Shown: positions 1 through 6,341, numbered from the stretch's first letter. The stretch: 9,053 nt of DNA from an uncultured Ilumatobacter sp. (GCA_938049325.1 CALICC010000230.1:1-9053); one strand, 5' to 3'. Notes: a model not told the origin generated them from the letters alone. Numbers and translations: made by a program.

Positions 1-1
1 T

Positions 2-664
2 GCGGTGCTCGGCTACTTCCGCCACGAGGTCACCACGTACATCCGTGAGGGAACGAAGCTCGTCTTCGCTCGCAAGAAACCGACCACCGTCGAGGGCCGT
101 CTCGCCTGGTTCTTCGTGCTCGCGACGATCCCGGCAGCAGCGATCGGCGCGTTGTTCGAAGACGTGATCGATGAGGCGCTCGGCACGCCGCTGATCATCG
201 CAATCTCGCTCATTCTCTTCGGTGTGCTGCTTGGCTGGGCCGACCGCATCGCGGGCAAACGCGAACTCGAGGAGTTCGAGGCTCCCGACGCATTGAAGGT
301 CGGTGTCGCGCAGGCGCTTGCCCTCAACCCGGGCACCTCCCGATCCGGCATCACGATCACCGCGGCCCGAGCACTGGGGTTCGACCGTGACGCAGCCGCT
401 CGCATCAGCTTTGTCATGTCGCTGCCGGTCATCGCCGGCGCGGTGCTGGTGAAGACCTACGGCGTCATCACCGACGGGATTCCGGAGGAGCTGTACGTAC
501 CGATGGCGGTCGGCATCGTGACGTCAGGTGTTTCAGGCCTTGCTGCGGTGTGGGGCACGTTGCGGCTGATCCGCACACGCAGCTTCATGCCGTTCGTCGT
601 GTATCGCATCGCAGCCGGTGTGCTCGTGCTGGTGCTGATCGCCACCGGTGTCCGGTCCGGCTGA
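2..664 (+). CDS. uppP: Undecaprenyl-diphosphatase (UppP/BacA), 5'-truncated
   Basis: Integral membrane enzyme that dephosphorylates undecaprenyl diphosphate, so the lipid carrier can be reused for peptidoglycan and other envelope polymers. The frame is open to the left edge; about 220 residues are present and the family is usually about 270, so the first 50 or so, including the N-terminal glutamate-rich catalytic motif, lie outside the window. Numbering from the GTG at position 5, the signature PGTSRSG (residues 109-115) is intact; its Arg and Ser residues form the active site in this family. Hydrophobic segments lie near residues 34-52, 62-79, 132-150, 164-185 and 196-215, as expected for the C-terminal half. 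The GTG at 5 is not the true start. The gene converges on the SAF-domain gene, with only 24 bp between the two stop codons. The family call is secure. Confidence 0.95.
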   Translation, partial: AVLGYFRHEVTTYIREGTKLVFARKKPTTVEGRLAWFFVLATIPAAAIGALFEDVIDEALGTPLIIAISLILFGVLLGWADRIAGKRELEEFEAPDALKVGVAQALALNPGTSRSGITITAARALGFDRDAAARISFVMSLPVIAGAVLVKTYGVITDGIPEELYVPMAVGIVTSGVSGLAAVWGTLRLIRTRSFMPFVVYRIAAGVLVLVLIATGVRSG

Positions 665-676
665 CGGGCCCGTCAG
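661..676. terminator. Perfect 16-bp palindrome between convergent genes
   Basis: The sequence CTGACGGGCCCGTCAG equals its own reverse complement. It contains the uppP stop codon and lies just before the stop of the opposing SAF gene. As RNA it could fold into a 6-bp stem with a GGCC loop on either strand. There is no T tract, so its role as a bidirectional terminator is inferred from position and symmetry. Confidence 0.35.
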
Positions 677-688
677 TGCGGCCCGGCT

Positions 689-1276
689 TCACCGGGTGAA
701 AACGATCGAAGCGCTTCGCAGCTGCGCGGCAGCCGCGACGAGCGGAGCGTCTGCCGGGTCGACCGCAATGAACGCGACGTCGAGGTCGACTGCCACGATC
801 TCGGCGCTGTCGGCCAGGACGAGCCCGTCGGAATAGATCGCGACCGCTGCGCCGATCGGGGCATTGACGACGAGCGGATCGCTCACGGGAACGACGACGG
901 TGTCGTCAGCGGCGCCCGCTGCCGGGCCGATCCCAACGGTCAGGTCGGCTGCGACGATCACCTCGCCACTCGCGATGTGTTGCCGCGCCCGTGCGTCTGG
1001 TTCCGGTGTGGTGACCGCCGTTGGGGCGAGGGCAGCGATCGGCAACTCGATTCGAGTCATCTCGATCGGATCACCCGGCGCGTGATCACGTGCAGCCACG
1101 GCGACTTCTTGCGTCGTCGTCCACGACTCGCGGGCGGCGTCGACGCGCGCGAGTTGCTGGGCAACGGTGAGACCAGTGGCCCCTGCGATCGCCACGACGA
1201 TCACCCACCGGATCCATGGTCGGCGTGCGAGACCAAGACGAATGCGTGGCCCGAGCTGCGTGAATGGTGTCTTCAT
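689..1276 (-). CDS. Membrane-anchored SAF-domain (CpaB/RcpC-like) protein
   Basis: 195-residue protein. A basic N-terminus (residues 11-23, rich in Arg) precedes one transmembrane segment at about 24-41. A SAF domain follows at about 57-112, with the usual APGDPI and ASGEVI elements (67-72 and 102-107). A beta-rich C-terminal part (about 126-195) resembles CpaB/RcpC pilus-assembly proteins. The protein should sit in the cytoplasmic membrane with the SAF domain outside. SAF domains also occur in FlgA chaperones and in sialic acid synthases, but the anchor and short length fit the stand-alone actinobacterial form; no pilus genes are nearby, so the true role is unknown. The ATG is supported by AGAGGAG four bases upstream. 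It lies 72 bp downstream of fmdB on the same strand, and I recall this pairing from other actinobacteria, so co-transcription is likely. The ribosome binding site lies inside an inverted repeat (described separately). Confidence 0.8.
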   Translation of the reverse strand: MKTPFTQLGPRIRLGLARRPWIRWVIVVAIAGATGLTVAQQLARVDAARESWTTTQEVAVAARDHAPGDPIEMTRIELPIAALAPTAVTTPEPDARARQHIASGEVIVAADLTVGIGPAAGAADDTVVVPVSDPLVVNAPIGAAVAIYSDGLVLADSAEIVAVDLDVAFIAVDPADAPLVAAAAQLRSASIVFTR

Positions 1277-1280
1277 GATG

Positions 1281-1305
1281 CTCCTCTGAACGATGTCGAG
1301 AGGAG
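1281..1305 (-). promoter_or_regulatory. Inverted repeat sequestering the SAF-gene ribosome binding site
   Basis: Read on the minus strand, CTCCTCT (complement of 1299-1305) is followed by an 11-base loop and then AGAGGAG (complement of 1281-1287). The second arm is the Shine-Dalgarno sequence of the SAF gene, four bases before its ATG. The seven-base match is perfect, so the transcript could hide the ribosome binding site in a hairpin. The regulatory role is inferred. Confidence 0.4.
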
Positions 1306-1348
1306 GGAGTCGGCCCGGGCAGGCTACTCGCGCGCGTGGACGACGCGT

Positions 1349-1750
1349 TCAGCTCGAGGATGCTGTCGACGACGTCGTCGACGTTGACGTTGAGGTCGAC
1401 GACGAAGAAGACGCCGAGGAGCCGGAGCTGCTGTCTGACGAGCCGCTGCTGGATGAGCTGCTTGCGGACGAATCAGCGCTGGATGAAGAGCTCGAGCTAT
1501 CGGCGCTCGACGACCCCGACGAGTCCGACCCGCTCGGAGCCGGGGAGGTGGCGCTCGACTTGCCGCGGTTATCGGTTTTGAAGAAGCCCGATCCCTTGAA
1601 GGTCACGCCGACGGGCTGAAAGACCTTCTTGACGGGAAGAACCTCGCCGGACTCGGGGTGGGCATACTCGGTGAGCGAGTCGTCGGTGAATGCCTGCTGG
1701 ACCTCGATGGTCTCGCCGGACTCGACGAATTTGTAGACGTACGTGGGCAT
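1349..1750 (-). CDS. FmdB-family protein with degenerate zinc ribbon and serine-rich tail
   Basis: 133 residues beginning MPTYVYKF, the typical N-terminus of FmdB-family putative regulatory proteins. Residues 1-60 follow the family plan: short strands, an acidic turn, a KKVFQPVGVTFKGSGFF stretch, then a Thr-Asp end. The family normally has two CXXC knuckles that bind zinc; here those places read VESGE (9-13) and HPESGE (31-36), and the protein has no cysteine at all. Residues 65-133 are low complexity, 45 Ser of 69, with some Thr, Ala, Gly and Asp and no Lys or Arg after residue 64. The frame extends upstream, but the canonical MPTY start is preferred because the divergent galU promoter occupies the upstream DNA. 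A TAGCTT -10 box lies 10 bp before the ATG and no Shine-Dalgarno is seen, so the mRNA may have almost no leader. The molecular function of FmdB proteins is not settled. Confidence 0.85.
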   Translation of the reverse strand: MPTYVYKFVESGETIEVQQAFTDDSLTEYAHPESGEVLPVKKVFQPVGVTFKGSGFFKTDNRGKSSATSPAPSGSDSSGSSSADSSSSSSSADSSASSSSSSGSSDSSSGSSASSSSSTSTSTSTTSSTASSS

Positions 1751-1760
1751 TGGAATTGAA

Positions 1761-1770
1761 AAGCTATCGT
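1761..1770. promoter_or_regulatory. Overlapping divergent -10 boxes of galU and fmdB
   Basis: AAGCTATCGT has the symmetric form ANNNTANNNT. Forward, TATCGT (1765-1770) is a TANNNT -10 box ending 7 bp before the galU ATG. On the reverse strand, TAGCTT (complement of 1761-1766) ends 10 bp before the fmdB ATG. The two boxes share the central TA. No clear -35 hexamer was found for either direction. Confidence 0.5.
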
Positions 1771-1777
1771 CCCTCGC

Positions 1778-2647
1778 ATGCAGGTACGCAGTGCAGTCAT
1801 TCCGGCGGCAGGATTGGGCACACGGTTCCTTCCGGCTACGAAGGCAGTCCCGAAGGAGTTGTTTCCGATCGGTGACCAGCCAGCGATCCAGGTCGTCATC
1901 GACGAAGCACTCGGTGCAGGTATCGATCACATCGTGGTCGTGTCCAGTCGGTCGAAGCCGGCGATCGAGGATTACTTCGCCCCGAACGAGGCGCTACTTG
2001 CGTCGCTCGAGGAGAAGGGCAAGATCGACACTGCCGATCGGCTGCGTGCGATCGGCCGTGACTGGCGCGTCAGCATCGTCTACCAAGACAACCCCAAGGG
2101 CCTCGGTCATGCGGTGGGCTGTGCGCGTGAAGCGGTCGGCGACGAGCCGTTCGCCGTCATGCTCCCTGACGAGATGATGTCGTCGTCGAGCCTGCTCGCG
2201 CAGATGAACGGTGTGTGTGCGTCCACGGGCGGCAGCGTCGTTGCCGTGCTCGAGGTTCCCGCGGACCAGGTCAGCTCCTACGGCGTCATCGACCCGTCGG
2301 GCCCGTTGTCCGAGGACGGCGTGATCCCGGTCAAGGATCTCGTCGAGAAGCCACCGGTCGACGAGGCTCCTTCCAACTTCATCATCACCGGCCGCTACGT
2401 GCTGACCGCTGATGCGTGGACCGAGATCGATGCGCTCCAGCCCGGTCGCGGCGGCGAGCTTCAGCTCACCGACGCGCTTCGTGCGCAGGCCGCTCGCTCG
2501 CCGTTCCACGCGGTGGTGGGCGACGTCGGTCGCTACGACACCGGGAACCCGCTCGGGTTCTTGACGGCGTCGATCGAGATGGGGCTCGCCAACCCTGAGC
2601 TCGGTGCCGATCTGCGCAGCTTCTTGCGTGACCTCGACATGTCCTGA
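1778..2647 (+). CDS. galU: UTP--glucose-1-phosphate uridylyltransferase
   Basis: Makes UDP-glucose from UTP and glucose-1-phosphate in the cytoplasm, the activated sugar for envelope polysaccharides and glycolipids. The 289-residue length is normal for bacterial GalU. Motifs in order: PAAGLGTR (9-16) and K26 for nucleotide binding; NPKGLGHAV (105-113); LPDE (129-132), with the Asp expected to bind magnesium; VSSYGVI (165-171); VEKP (189-192); GGELQLTDALR (225-235); and DTGNPLG (254-260). These distinguish GalU from the RmlA-type transferases. The ATG directly follows a TATCGT -10 box by 7 bases with no Shine-Dalgarno, so a leaderless mRNA is likely. It diverges from fmdB and converges on the glycolipid-binding-family gene. 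In many actinobacteria galU is next to moeA; here two unrelated small genes sit between them. Confidence 0.95.
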   Translation: MQVRSAVIPAAGLGTRFLPATKAVPKELFPIGDQPAIQVVIDEALGAGIDHIVVVSSRSKPAIEDYFAPNEALLASLEEKGKIDTADRLRAIGRDWRVSIVYQDNPKGLGHAVGCAREAVGDEPFAVMLPDEMMSSSSLLAQMNGVCASTGGSVVAVLEVPADQVSSYGVIDPSGPLSEDGVIPVKDLVEKPPVDEAPSNFIITGRYVLTADAWTEIDALQPGRGGELQLTDALRAQAARSPFHAVVGDVGRYDTGNPLGFLTASIEMGLANPELGADLRSFLRDLDMS

Positions 2648-2648
2648 C

Positions 2649-2680
2649 ACTCGTTGTCGGGTCTGCCCGCGACAACAAGT
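2649..2680. terminator. Hairpin between convergent galU and glycolipid-binding gene
   Basis: The arm 2649-2661 (ACTCGTTGTCGGG) pairs with 2666-2680 (CCCGCGACAACAAGT) around a TCTG loop, with one mismatch and a two-base bulge. It fills the 32-bp gap between the two opposing stop codons, so it probably ends transcription from both sides. No T tract is present, as is common in GC-rich actinobacteria. Confidence 0.55.
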
Positions 2681-3237
2681 CACACTCGGCGGAAGAGGCC
2701 TGGTTCGTCGTGAACGAGGCCGTACTCGTCGACACGGAAGTCGACCGACACGCCGGTCTTGGCGTGCGTCTTGCGCCAAAGTCCGGGCTCGACGTGGGTG
2801 TAGTGCTGCTGCACGGGAATGACGCCGAGCGTTTCGACATCGACGACTGCCGTCACGATCTGTGCGGTGTCACCGACGTCGAGCTGGAGTCGCCGAATCG
2901 GCAGCGAGTTGGTGAACGGTGTGACGTGGAGATCGAGGTCGTGGCACCCGTCGAGATCTTCTCGGTGGGCACCGTTGACCTCGCCCCACCGACCGGCGCC
3001 ATCGGTGCCGAGCCAGAGGTCGGGTTGATCCCCGTCGCGGAACAGCAGGAACTGGCTCACTGACCACGTCGAGGTGATGCGCAGCACGTACGACACGGCT
3101 TCGCGCCCGACCTCGCCGATCGCGGTCCACCCTTCGTTCTCCCAGCGCAACGTGACCGTTTCGTCGCCGTCTCCGTCCCAGGTCTGCCACCGAGCCGTGT
3201 AGCCATCGGCTGGGAATGCAGTCATCGCCGTCGCCAT
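2680..3237 (-). CDS. Putative glycolipid-binding family protein (PF06475-like)
   Basis: 185 residues, matching the roughly 185-residue putative glycolipid-binding family known from Pseudomonas PA1994. Family features are a Trp-rich N-terminal strand region (ARWQTWDGDG at about 15-24), a central GCHDLDLHVTPFTNSLPIRR block (about 100-119), and a C-terminal YGLVHDEPGLFRR ending. The protein is soluble with no signal peptide. The biochemical activity of the family is inferred from structure and not proven in most bacteria. The frame runs 143 codons further upstream, but the ATG at 3237 fits the family length and lies 7 bases after a TAGCCT -10 box (complement of 3245-3250), so this start is likely leaderless. 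The next ATG, at 3225, is a weaker alternative. It is transcribed away from the lipoprotein gene and towards galU. Confidence 0.75.
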   Translation of the reverse strand: MATAMTAFPADGYTARWQTWDGDGDETVTLRWENEGWTAIGEVGREAVSYVLRITSTWSVSQFLLFRDGDQPDLWLGTDGAGRWGEVNGAHREDLDGCHDLDLHVTPFTNSLPIRRLQLDVGDTAQIVTAVVDVETLGVIPVQQHYTHVEPGLWRKTHAKTGVSVDFRVDEYGLVHDEPGLFRRV

Positions 3238-3244
3238 GGAGGGC

Positions 3245-3250
3245 AGGCTA
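3245..3250 (-). promoter_or_regulatory. -10 box of the glycolipid-binding gene (leaderless geometry)
   Basis: TAGCCT on the minus strand ends 7 bases before the ATG at 3237, and there is no Shine-Dalgarno between them. This places the likely transcription start at or next to the A of the ATG. No convincing -35 hexamer was seen. Confidence 0.45.
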
Positions 3251-3319
3251 GAGGTGGCGCTTTCCACCCGGTCCACAAGTTGTGTCCGCGAATTGGCACC
3301 CCGGTGGAATACTCGTCTC

Positions 3320-3775
3320 ATGGACGGTGGGCTGCGGTGTGTTCTCTTTTTGGTGTTCGTGACGCTGGCGGCGTGTTCCGGCGGTGACGGCGCTGACCCG
3401 GCGCAAGGCCGACTGATCGTGCAGTCGAATCTGAATTCGCTCGACGGTCGCGTCGCTGGGCAGATCAACGTGCTGGACGACGGCTGCGTCGTGCTCAACG
3501 ACGGGGTCAACCGTTTGGGGATCCTCTGGCCGCTCGGCACCACGTGGGACGAGGAGACAGCGACCGTGGTGTTGGAAGACTCGACGGTGATCGTCGACGG
3601 CATGTTCCTCGAGTCGAGCGGCGCGACCGTGGTGCTCAACGACGAGTACATCGCTGGTGCCGCCACGACCGGCTACCTCAAGAAAGGTTCGGTTCGGGCC
3701 GACGCTCGCAGCTGCGTGGAAGGCGAGCAATTCGTTGCCATCGCCAAGGGCAGCGTGACGGTCATCGACGGCTGA
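3320..3775 (+). CDS. Small lipoprotein of unknown function
   Basis: 151 residues. The N-terminus MDGGLRCVLFLVFVTLAAC is a short lipoprotein signal with lipobox LAAC and lipidation at C19, followed by a Gly/Ser/Asp linker. The mature part (about 31-151) is predicted mostly beta, with many Val, Asp and Gly, a GCVVLND stretch (55-61), an ILWPLGTTWD stretch (68-77) and two cysteines (C56, C132) that could form a disulfide. Short GC-V-L ... WP-GT-W segments like this recur in actinobacterial lipoproteins that I know only as hypothetical; no function can be assigned. An in-frame ATG at 3236 would add 28 residues ahead of the signal, so the start at 3320 is preferred. AATACT (3308-3313) ends 6 bases before the ATG, a weaker version of the leaderless promoter pattern seen at neighbouring genes. 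The outer leaflet of the cytoplasmic membrane is the expected location. Confidence 0.75.
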   Translation: MDGGLRCVLFLVFVTLAACSGGDGADPAQGRLIVQSNLNSLDGRVAGQINVLDDGCVVLNDGVNRLGILWPLGTTWDEETATVVLEDSTVIVDGMFLESSGATVVLNDEYIAGAATTGYLKKGSVRADARSCVEGEQFVAIAKGSVTVIDG

Positions 3776-3799
3776 GATCTCGCTCAGTGGCGGCTGAGA
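3769..3799. repeat. Repeated CGGCTGAGA with an intervening inverted copy, before moeA
   Basis: CGGCTGAGA occurs at 3769-3777 and 3791-3799, a 22-bp period. Between them CTCAG (3783-3787) is the inverse of the CTGAG core of both copies, and it lies exactly 6 bases from each. Either copy could pair with it, giving two alternative hairpins. The array spans the lipoprotein stop codon and the expected -35 region of moeA. It may be an operator or a terminator. Confidence 0.35.
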
Positions 3800-3808
3800 A
3801 CCCTCCGG

Positions 3809-3814
3809 TACCGT
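3809..3814 (+). promoter_or_regulatory. -10 box of moeA (leaderless geometry)
   Basis: TACCGT ends 6 bases before the moeA ATG at 3821. No Shine-Dalgarno precedes the ATG. A TANNNT box this close implies a start of transcription at the ATG itself, leaving no room for a leader riboswitch. Confidence 0.5.
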
Positions 3815-3820
3815 GACGAC

Positions 3821-5062
3821 ATGACGCCGCTCGAGGATGCTCAGGAGTTCGTGTTGAGGTCATGTCCGCCGAAGGCGCCGGACGTGGTTGATCGTGGTGC
3901 TGCAGGGGGCCTGGTGCTTGCCGAACCCGTCGTTTCTGGCGAGATCGTGCCTCCGTTCGACAACACCGCGGTCGATGGGTACGCCGTGCGATCCGAAGAT
4001 GTCGCGTCGGCCGCCGACCAGCCGGTCGACTTGATCGTGATCGGCGAGATCGCGGCGGGTGCCGCTCCGGATCGACCGGTTGGCCCCGGCGAGGTTGTGC
4101 GCATCATGACCGGGGCGCCGATGCCCGAAGGTGCCGACGCCGTGGTGATGGTCGAAGACTCCGAACGGCTTGGCATCGACGACGACGGGATCGAACGCGT
4201 CCGCCTGTCGGCAACCGTGCCGCGCGGGGGAGCGGTGCGTGGAGCGGGCGACGACGTGAAGATCGGCGACGAGTTGTTCCCGGCCGGAACGCAGATCACG
4301 CCCGCGATCGAAGCGGTGTTGGCGAGCGTCAATGCGCAGACCGTCACGGTGTTCCCGCGGCTGCGAGTCGCGGTGCTGTCGACCGGCGACGAATTGATCG
4401 ACGACGGCTCACCCCTCGAACTCGGTCAGATCCGAGAGAGCAACAGGACCATGCTCGCTGCGCTGCTGGCCGAGTCGGGATGCGACGTGGTCGACCTCGG
4501 CGTGGTGCGCGACGACGAAGCCGAGCTCGAACGTGTGCTGCGCGACGCCGCGCTCACGTGCGACGCGATCGTGTCGAGCGGCGGGGTGTCGATGGGGGAC
4601 TACGACGTGGTCAAAGCCGTGCTCGGCCGCATCGCCGACATGACGTGGATGCAGATGGCGATCAAGCCGGCCAAGCCGTTTGCCTTCGGCACGCTCACGC
4701 GCCCCGACAACACGGTGGTCCCGATCTTCGGTCTGCCCGGCAATCCCGTGAGTTCGCTCGTCAGCTACGAGTTGATGGCGCGACCCGCGCTGCGCCGGAT
4801 GATGGGCCACACCCGCCTCACTCGAATGAGCGTGGTGGGCGTTGCCGACACCGACTTCGGTCGCAGTCCCGACGGCAAGGTGCACTTCACGAGGGTCAAC
4901 GGCGAATTCGGCGACGACGGCCGTTTCCATGTCCGGCCGGTGGGCGCCCAGGGCAGCCATCAGTTGGCAGCGACGGCATTGGCTGACGCCATGGCGATCA
5001 TTCCCGATGGCACCGGTCTGCAAGCGGGCTCCGACGTCGCGGTCTTGCTGCTCCACGGTTGA
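3821..5062 (+). CDS. moeA: Molybdopterin molybdenumtransferase MoeA
   Basis: Inserts molybdate into adenylylated molybdopterin, the last common step in making molybdenum cofactor, in the cytoplasm. The 413-residue length equals that of typical MoeA. All domains are present: DNTAVDGYA (47-55) at the N-terminus; RIMTGAPMPEGADAVV (94-109); STGDEL (187-192), SSGGVSMGDYD (252-262), KPAKP (282-286) and GLPGNPVSS (304-312) in the MogA-like molybdopterin-binding domain; and a C-terminal domain IV with GSHQLAATALADAM (378-391). No key residue appears lost. The start follows a TACCGT box by 6 bases and has no Shine-Dalgarno, so the mRNA is probably leaderless. moaA lies 1.3 kb downstream, separated by a secreted repeat protein; no other cofactor gene or molybdoenzyme is in the window. 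Confidence 0.96.
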   Translation: MTPLEDAQEFVLRSCPPKAPDVVDRGAAGGLVLAEPVVSGEIVPPFDNTAVDGYAVRSEDVASAADQPVDLIVIGEIAAGAAPDRPVGPGEVVRIMTGAPMPEGADAVVMVEDSERLGIDDDGIERVRLSATVPRGGAVRGAGDDVKIGDELFPAGTQITPAIEAVLASVNAQTVTVFPRLRVAVLSTGDELIDDGSPLELGQIRESNRTMLAALLAESGCDVVDLGVVRDDEAELERVLRDAALTCDAIVSSGGVSMGDYDVVKAVLGRIADMTWMQMAIKPAKPFAFGTLTRPDNTVVPIFGLPGNPVSSLVSYELMARPALRRMMGHTRLTRMSVVGVADTDFGRSPDGKVHFTRVNGEFGDDGRFHVRPVGAQGSHQLAATALADAMAIIPDGTGLQAGSDVAVLLLHG

Positions 5063-5095
5063 GGAGTACCCCGACGTCGATGTCTGCTTGCCGGA

Positions 5096-5117
5096 CTTGT
5101 TAAGTCGTTGTTCAGTG
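5096..5117. repeat. Two 11-bp direct repeats upstream of the first propeller gene
   Basis: CTTGTTAAGTC (5096-5106) and GTTGTTCAGTG (5107-5117) match at 8 of 11 bases, with the shared core TTGTTNAGT. An 11-bp period places both on the same DNA face, as in response-regulator sites. The first unit also contains the small palindrome GACTT-GTT-AAGTC (5094-5106). They end 61 bp before the ATG at 5179. A binding role is inferred. Confidence 0.3.
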
Positions 5118-5136
5118 AGTTCGTCCACCGTGGTGG

Positions 5137-5160
5137 GTGGGCGAACACAGGGTTCGCCAC
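5137..5160 (+). promoter_or_regulatory. Hairpin in the 5' region of the first propeller gene
   Basis: GTGG-G-CGAAC (5137-5146) can pair with GTTCGCCAC (5152-5160) around an ACAGG loop, giving nine base pairs with one bulged G. It lies 18 bp before the ATG at 5179. It could be the moeA terminator or a leader structure; the sequence does not decide between these. Confidence 0.35.
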
Positions 5161-5178
5161 GTTCGGGAGAGGAACCCC

Positions 5179-6294
5179 ATGCAACGAATTCGTACTCTGA
5201 TCGGCGTCGCGCTCGCGGCGGTCGTGATGCTGCCAGCGCTTCCCGCCGAGGCCTACGCCCCGTTCTCGACGACGGTGCGCACGATCGCCTCGCAAGGTGA
5301 CGTCGGGCGGGTGTCGGCTGCTGCGCTGATGCCGGACGATCTGGCGATCGTCGCGTCGTGGGACAGCACGAACCATGCGATCGACGTGATCGCCTGCGCC
5401 AACGCGGAATGCACGGTCGGCGAGTCGCACACGGTCTTCGACTCGGGCTACGTCGCCGACTTCGACATGGCGGTCGGACCCGACGGCCTCCCGGTCATCG
5501 CAGCCTCGTACGGCCCGGGTGTGGTCGTGATCAAGTGTGGTGACCGAGCCTGTGCCGCAGACAACACCACGACATCGATTGCATTCTCGGACTGGTACGG
5601 CACCTACTACGGCGTGTCGATCGATGTGGGTACCGACAACCTGCCGAGCGTCGCGTACTCGTCATCGCGGTTGAGCCTGCAGCGTCTGTTCGTCACCTCG
5701 TGCAACGACGTCGCGTGTGTAGGCGGTGATGAGCATGACAAGTACCTCGCTGGAGGCACGTCGGGGTACTCGTCGGATCTGGTCGTCGATGGCGGCAATC
5801 GCGCCGCCATCGCGTGGACGAAGGGCGGCGAGACGTTCTTGACCCGCTGTGCGGACACCTGTGGGTCGGCGTCGACGACATCGATCGGAACCGGGATGCT
5901 GGAGCCCAGCATCGCGGCGTCGGGCGACCGGCTCAGCATCGCGGGCCGCGACAACTGGAAGATCATCCGCACCGTCGACTGCGCCCCACAGTGCTCGGCG
6001 CCTACCGCCGTGATGGCGTGGAACGATCGCGGGATCAAGCCCGACATCGCCTTCGTGGGGCCGACGCACACGGTCATCGCGTTCGTCGAGCCGACCCGGG
6101 GCTACCTGGAGTTCATCGACTGCCCATCGACCTGCCTTGCACCGCAGTACGTCGACAACCGGGCGAATGTCACGGGGAGCAACGTCTCGATCGCTGGAGG
6201 TGACAACGAGGCGTACGTCAGTCATCCTCGCGGCCACGCGGACCAGGGCCTCACGCACATTCATCGGCCGAAGAAGCCGGGCTGGGGCTGGTGA
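5179..6294 (+). CDS. Secreted seven-module cysteine-paired repeat protein, propeller-like (copy A)
   Basis: 371 residues. A Sec signal peptide (MQRIRTLIG, hydrophobic core, AEAYA, cleavage near residue 27) is followed by seven modules of about 48 residues. Each has a core such as DMAVGPDGLPVIAAS (96-110), then a strand and a cysteine pair. The pairs are C73/C78, C120/C125, C175/C180, C224/C228, C268/C272 and C315/C319. The seventh module (about 335-362) lacks the pair, and the protein has no other cysteine. The N-terminal piece (about 31-45, including SQGDVGRVS) looks like the segment that normally follows a cysteine pair, so it may close the ring with module seven, giving a seven-bladed beta-propeller with one disulfide per blade. 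That fold is inferred. The repeat resembles 'GxDGLPVISYYD ... LKVxHC' repeats of secreted bacterial proteins of unknown function. AGAGGA (5168-5173), five bases before the ATG, fixes the start over an in-frame GTG at 5137. The tail ends in a basic, Trp-containing RPKKPGWGW. Confidence 0.8.
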   Translation: MQRIRTLIGVALAAVVMLPALPAEAYAPFSTTVRTIASQGDVGRVSAAALMPDDLAIVASWDSTNHAIDVIACANAECTVGESHTVFDSGYVADFDMAVGPDGLPVIAASYGPGVVVIKCGDRACAADNTTTSIAFSDWYGTYYGVSIDVGTDNLPSVAYSSSRLSLQRLFVTSCNDVACVGGDEHDKYLAGGTSGYSSDLVVDGGNRAAIAWTKGGETFLTRCADTCGSASTTSIGTGMLEPSIAASGDRLSIAGRDNWKIIRTVDCAPQCSAPTAVMAWNDRGIKPDIAFVGPTHTVIAFVEPTRGYLEFIDCPSTCLAPQYVDNRANVTGSNVSIAGGDNEAYVSHPRGHADQGLTHIHRPKKPGWGW

Positions 6295-6329
6295 CCCGGT
6301 ACGACGGTGAGGGGTGCGCTTCGAGGTCG

Positions 6330-6335
6330 TAGAGT
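6330..6335 (+). promoter_or_regulatory. -10 box of moaA (leaderless geometry)
   Basis: TAGAGT ends 6 bases before the moaA ATG at 6342. The intervening AGGGCC is too close and too poor a match to act as a Shine-Dalgarno, so transcription probably starts at the ATG. The preceding gene ends at 6294, so moaA has its own promoter in a 47-bp gap. Confidence 0.5.
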
Positions 6336-6341
6336 AGGGCC

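Noticed and set aside
1293..1619. Plus-strand acidic frame (Asp/Glu/Leu-rich) opposite fmdB
   Set aside because: It is the complement of the serine-rich tail of the FmdB protein; no start signal or family match supports it.
1751..1930. N-terminal extension of fmdB into galU
   Set aside because: FmdB proteins begin with MPTY-like sequences, found exactly at 1750; the extension is antisense to the galU 5' end.
3238..3666. N-terminal extension of the glycolipid-binding gene to 3666
   Set aside because: It would run antisense through most of the lipoprotein gene. The family length and the TAGCCT box before 3237 support the shorter form.
3776..3820. Molybdenum cofactor riboswitch upstream of moeA
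   Set aside because: The gap is only 45 bp and the -10 box lies 6 bp from the ATG, leaving no transcribed leader to fold.
4409..5128. 239-codon minus-strand frame inside moeA
   Set aside because: Shadow frame with His/Arg-rich composition and no domain; moeA on the other strand is unambiguous.
6300..6331. TACGAC ... GTCGTA inverted repeat upstream of moaA
   Set aside because: Six-base arms with a 20-base gap and no extension; this is likely to arise by chance in GC-rich DNA, although it touches the -10 box.
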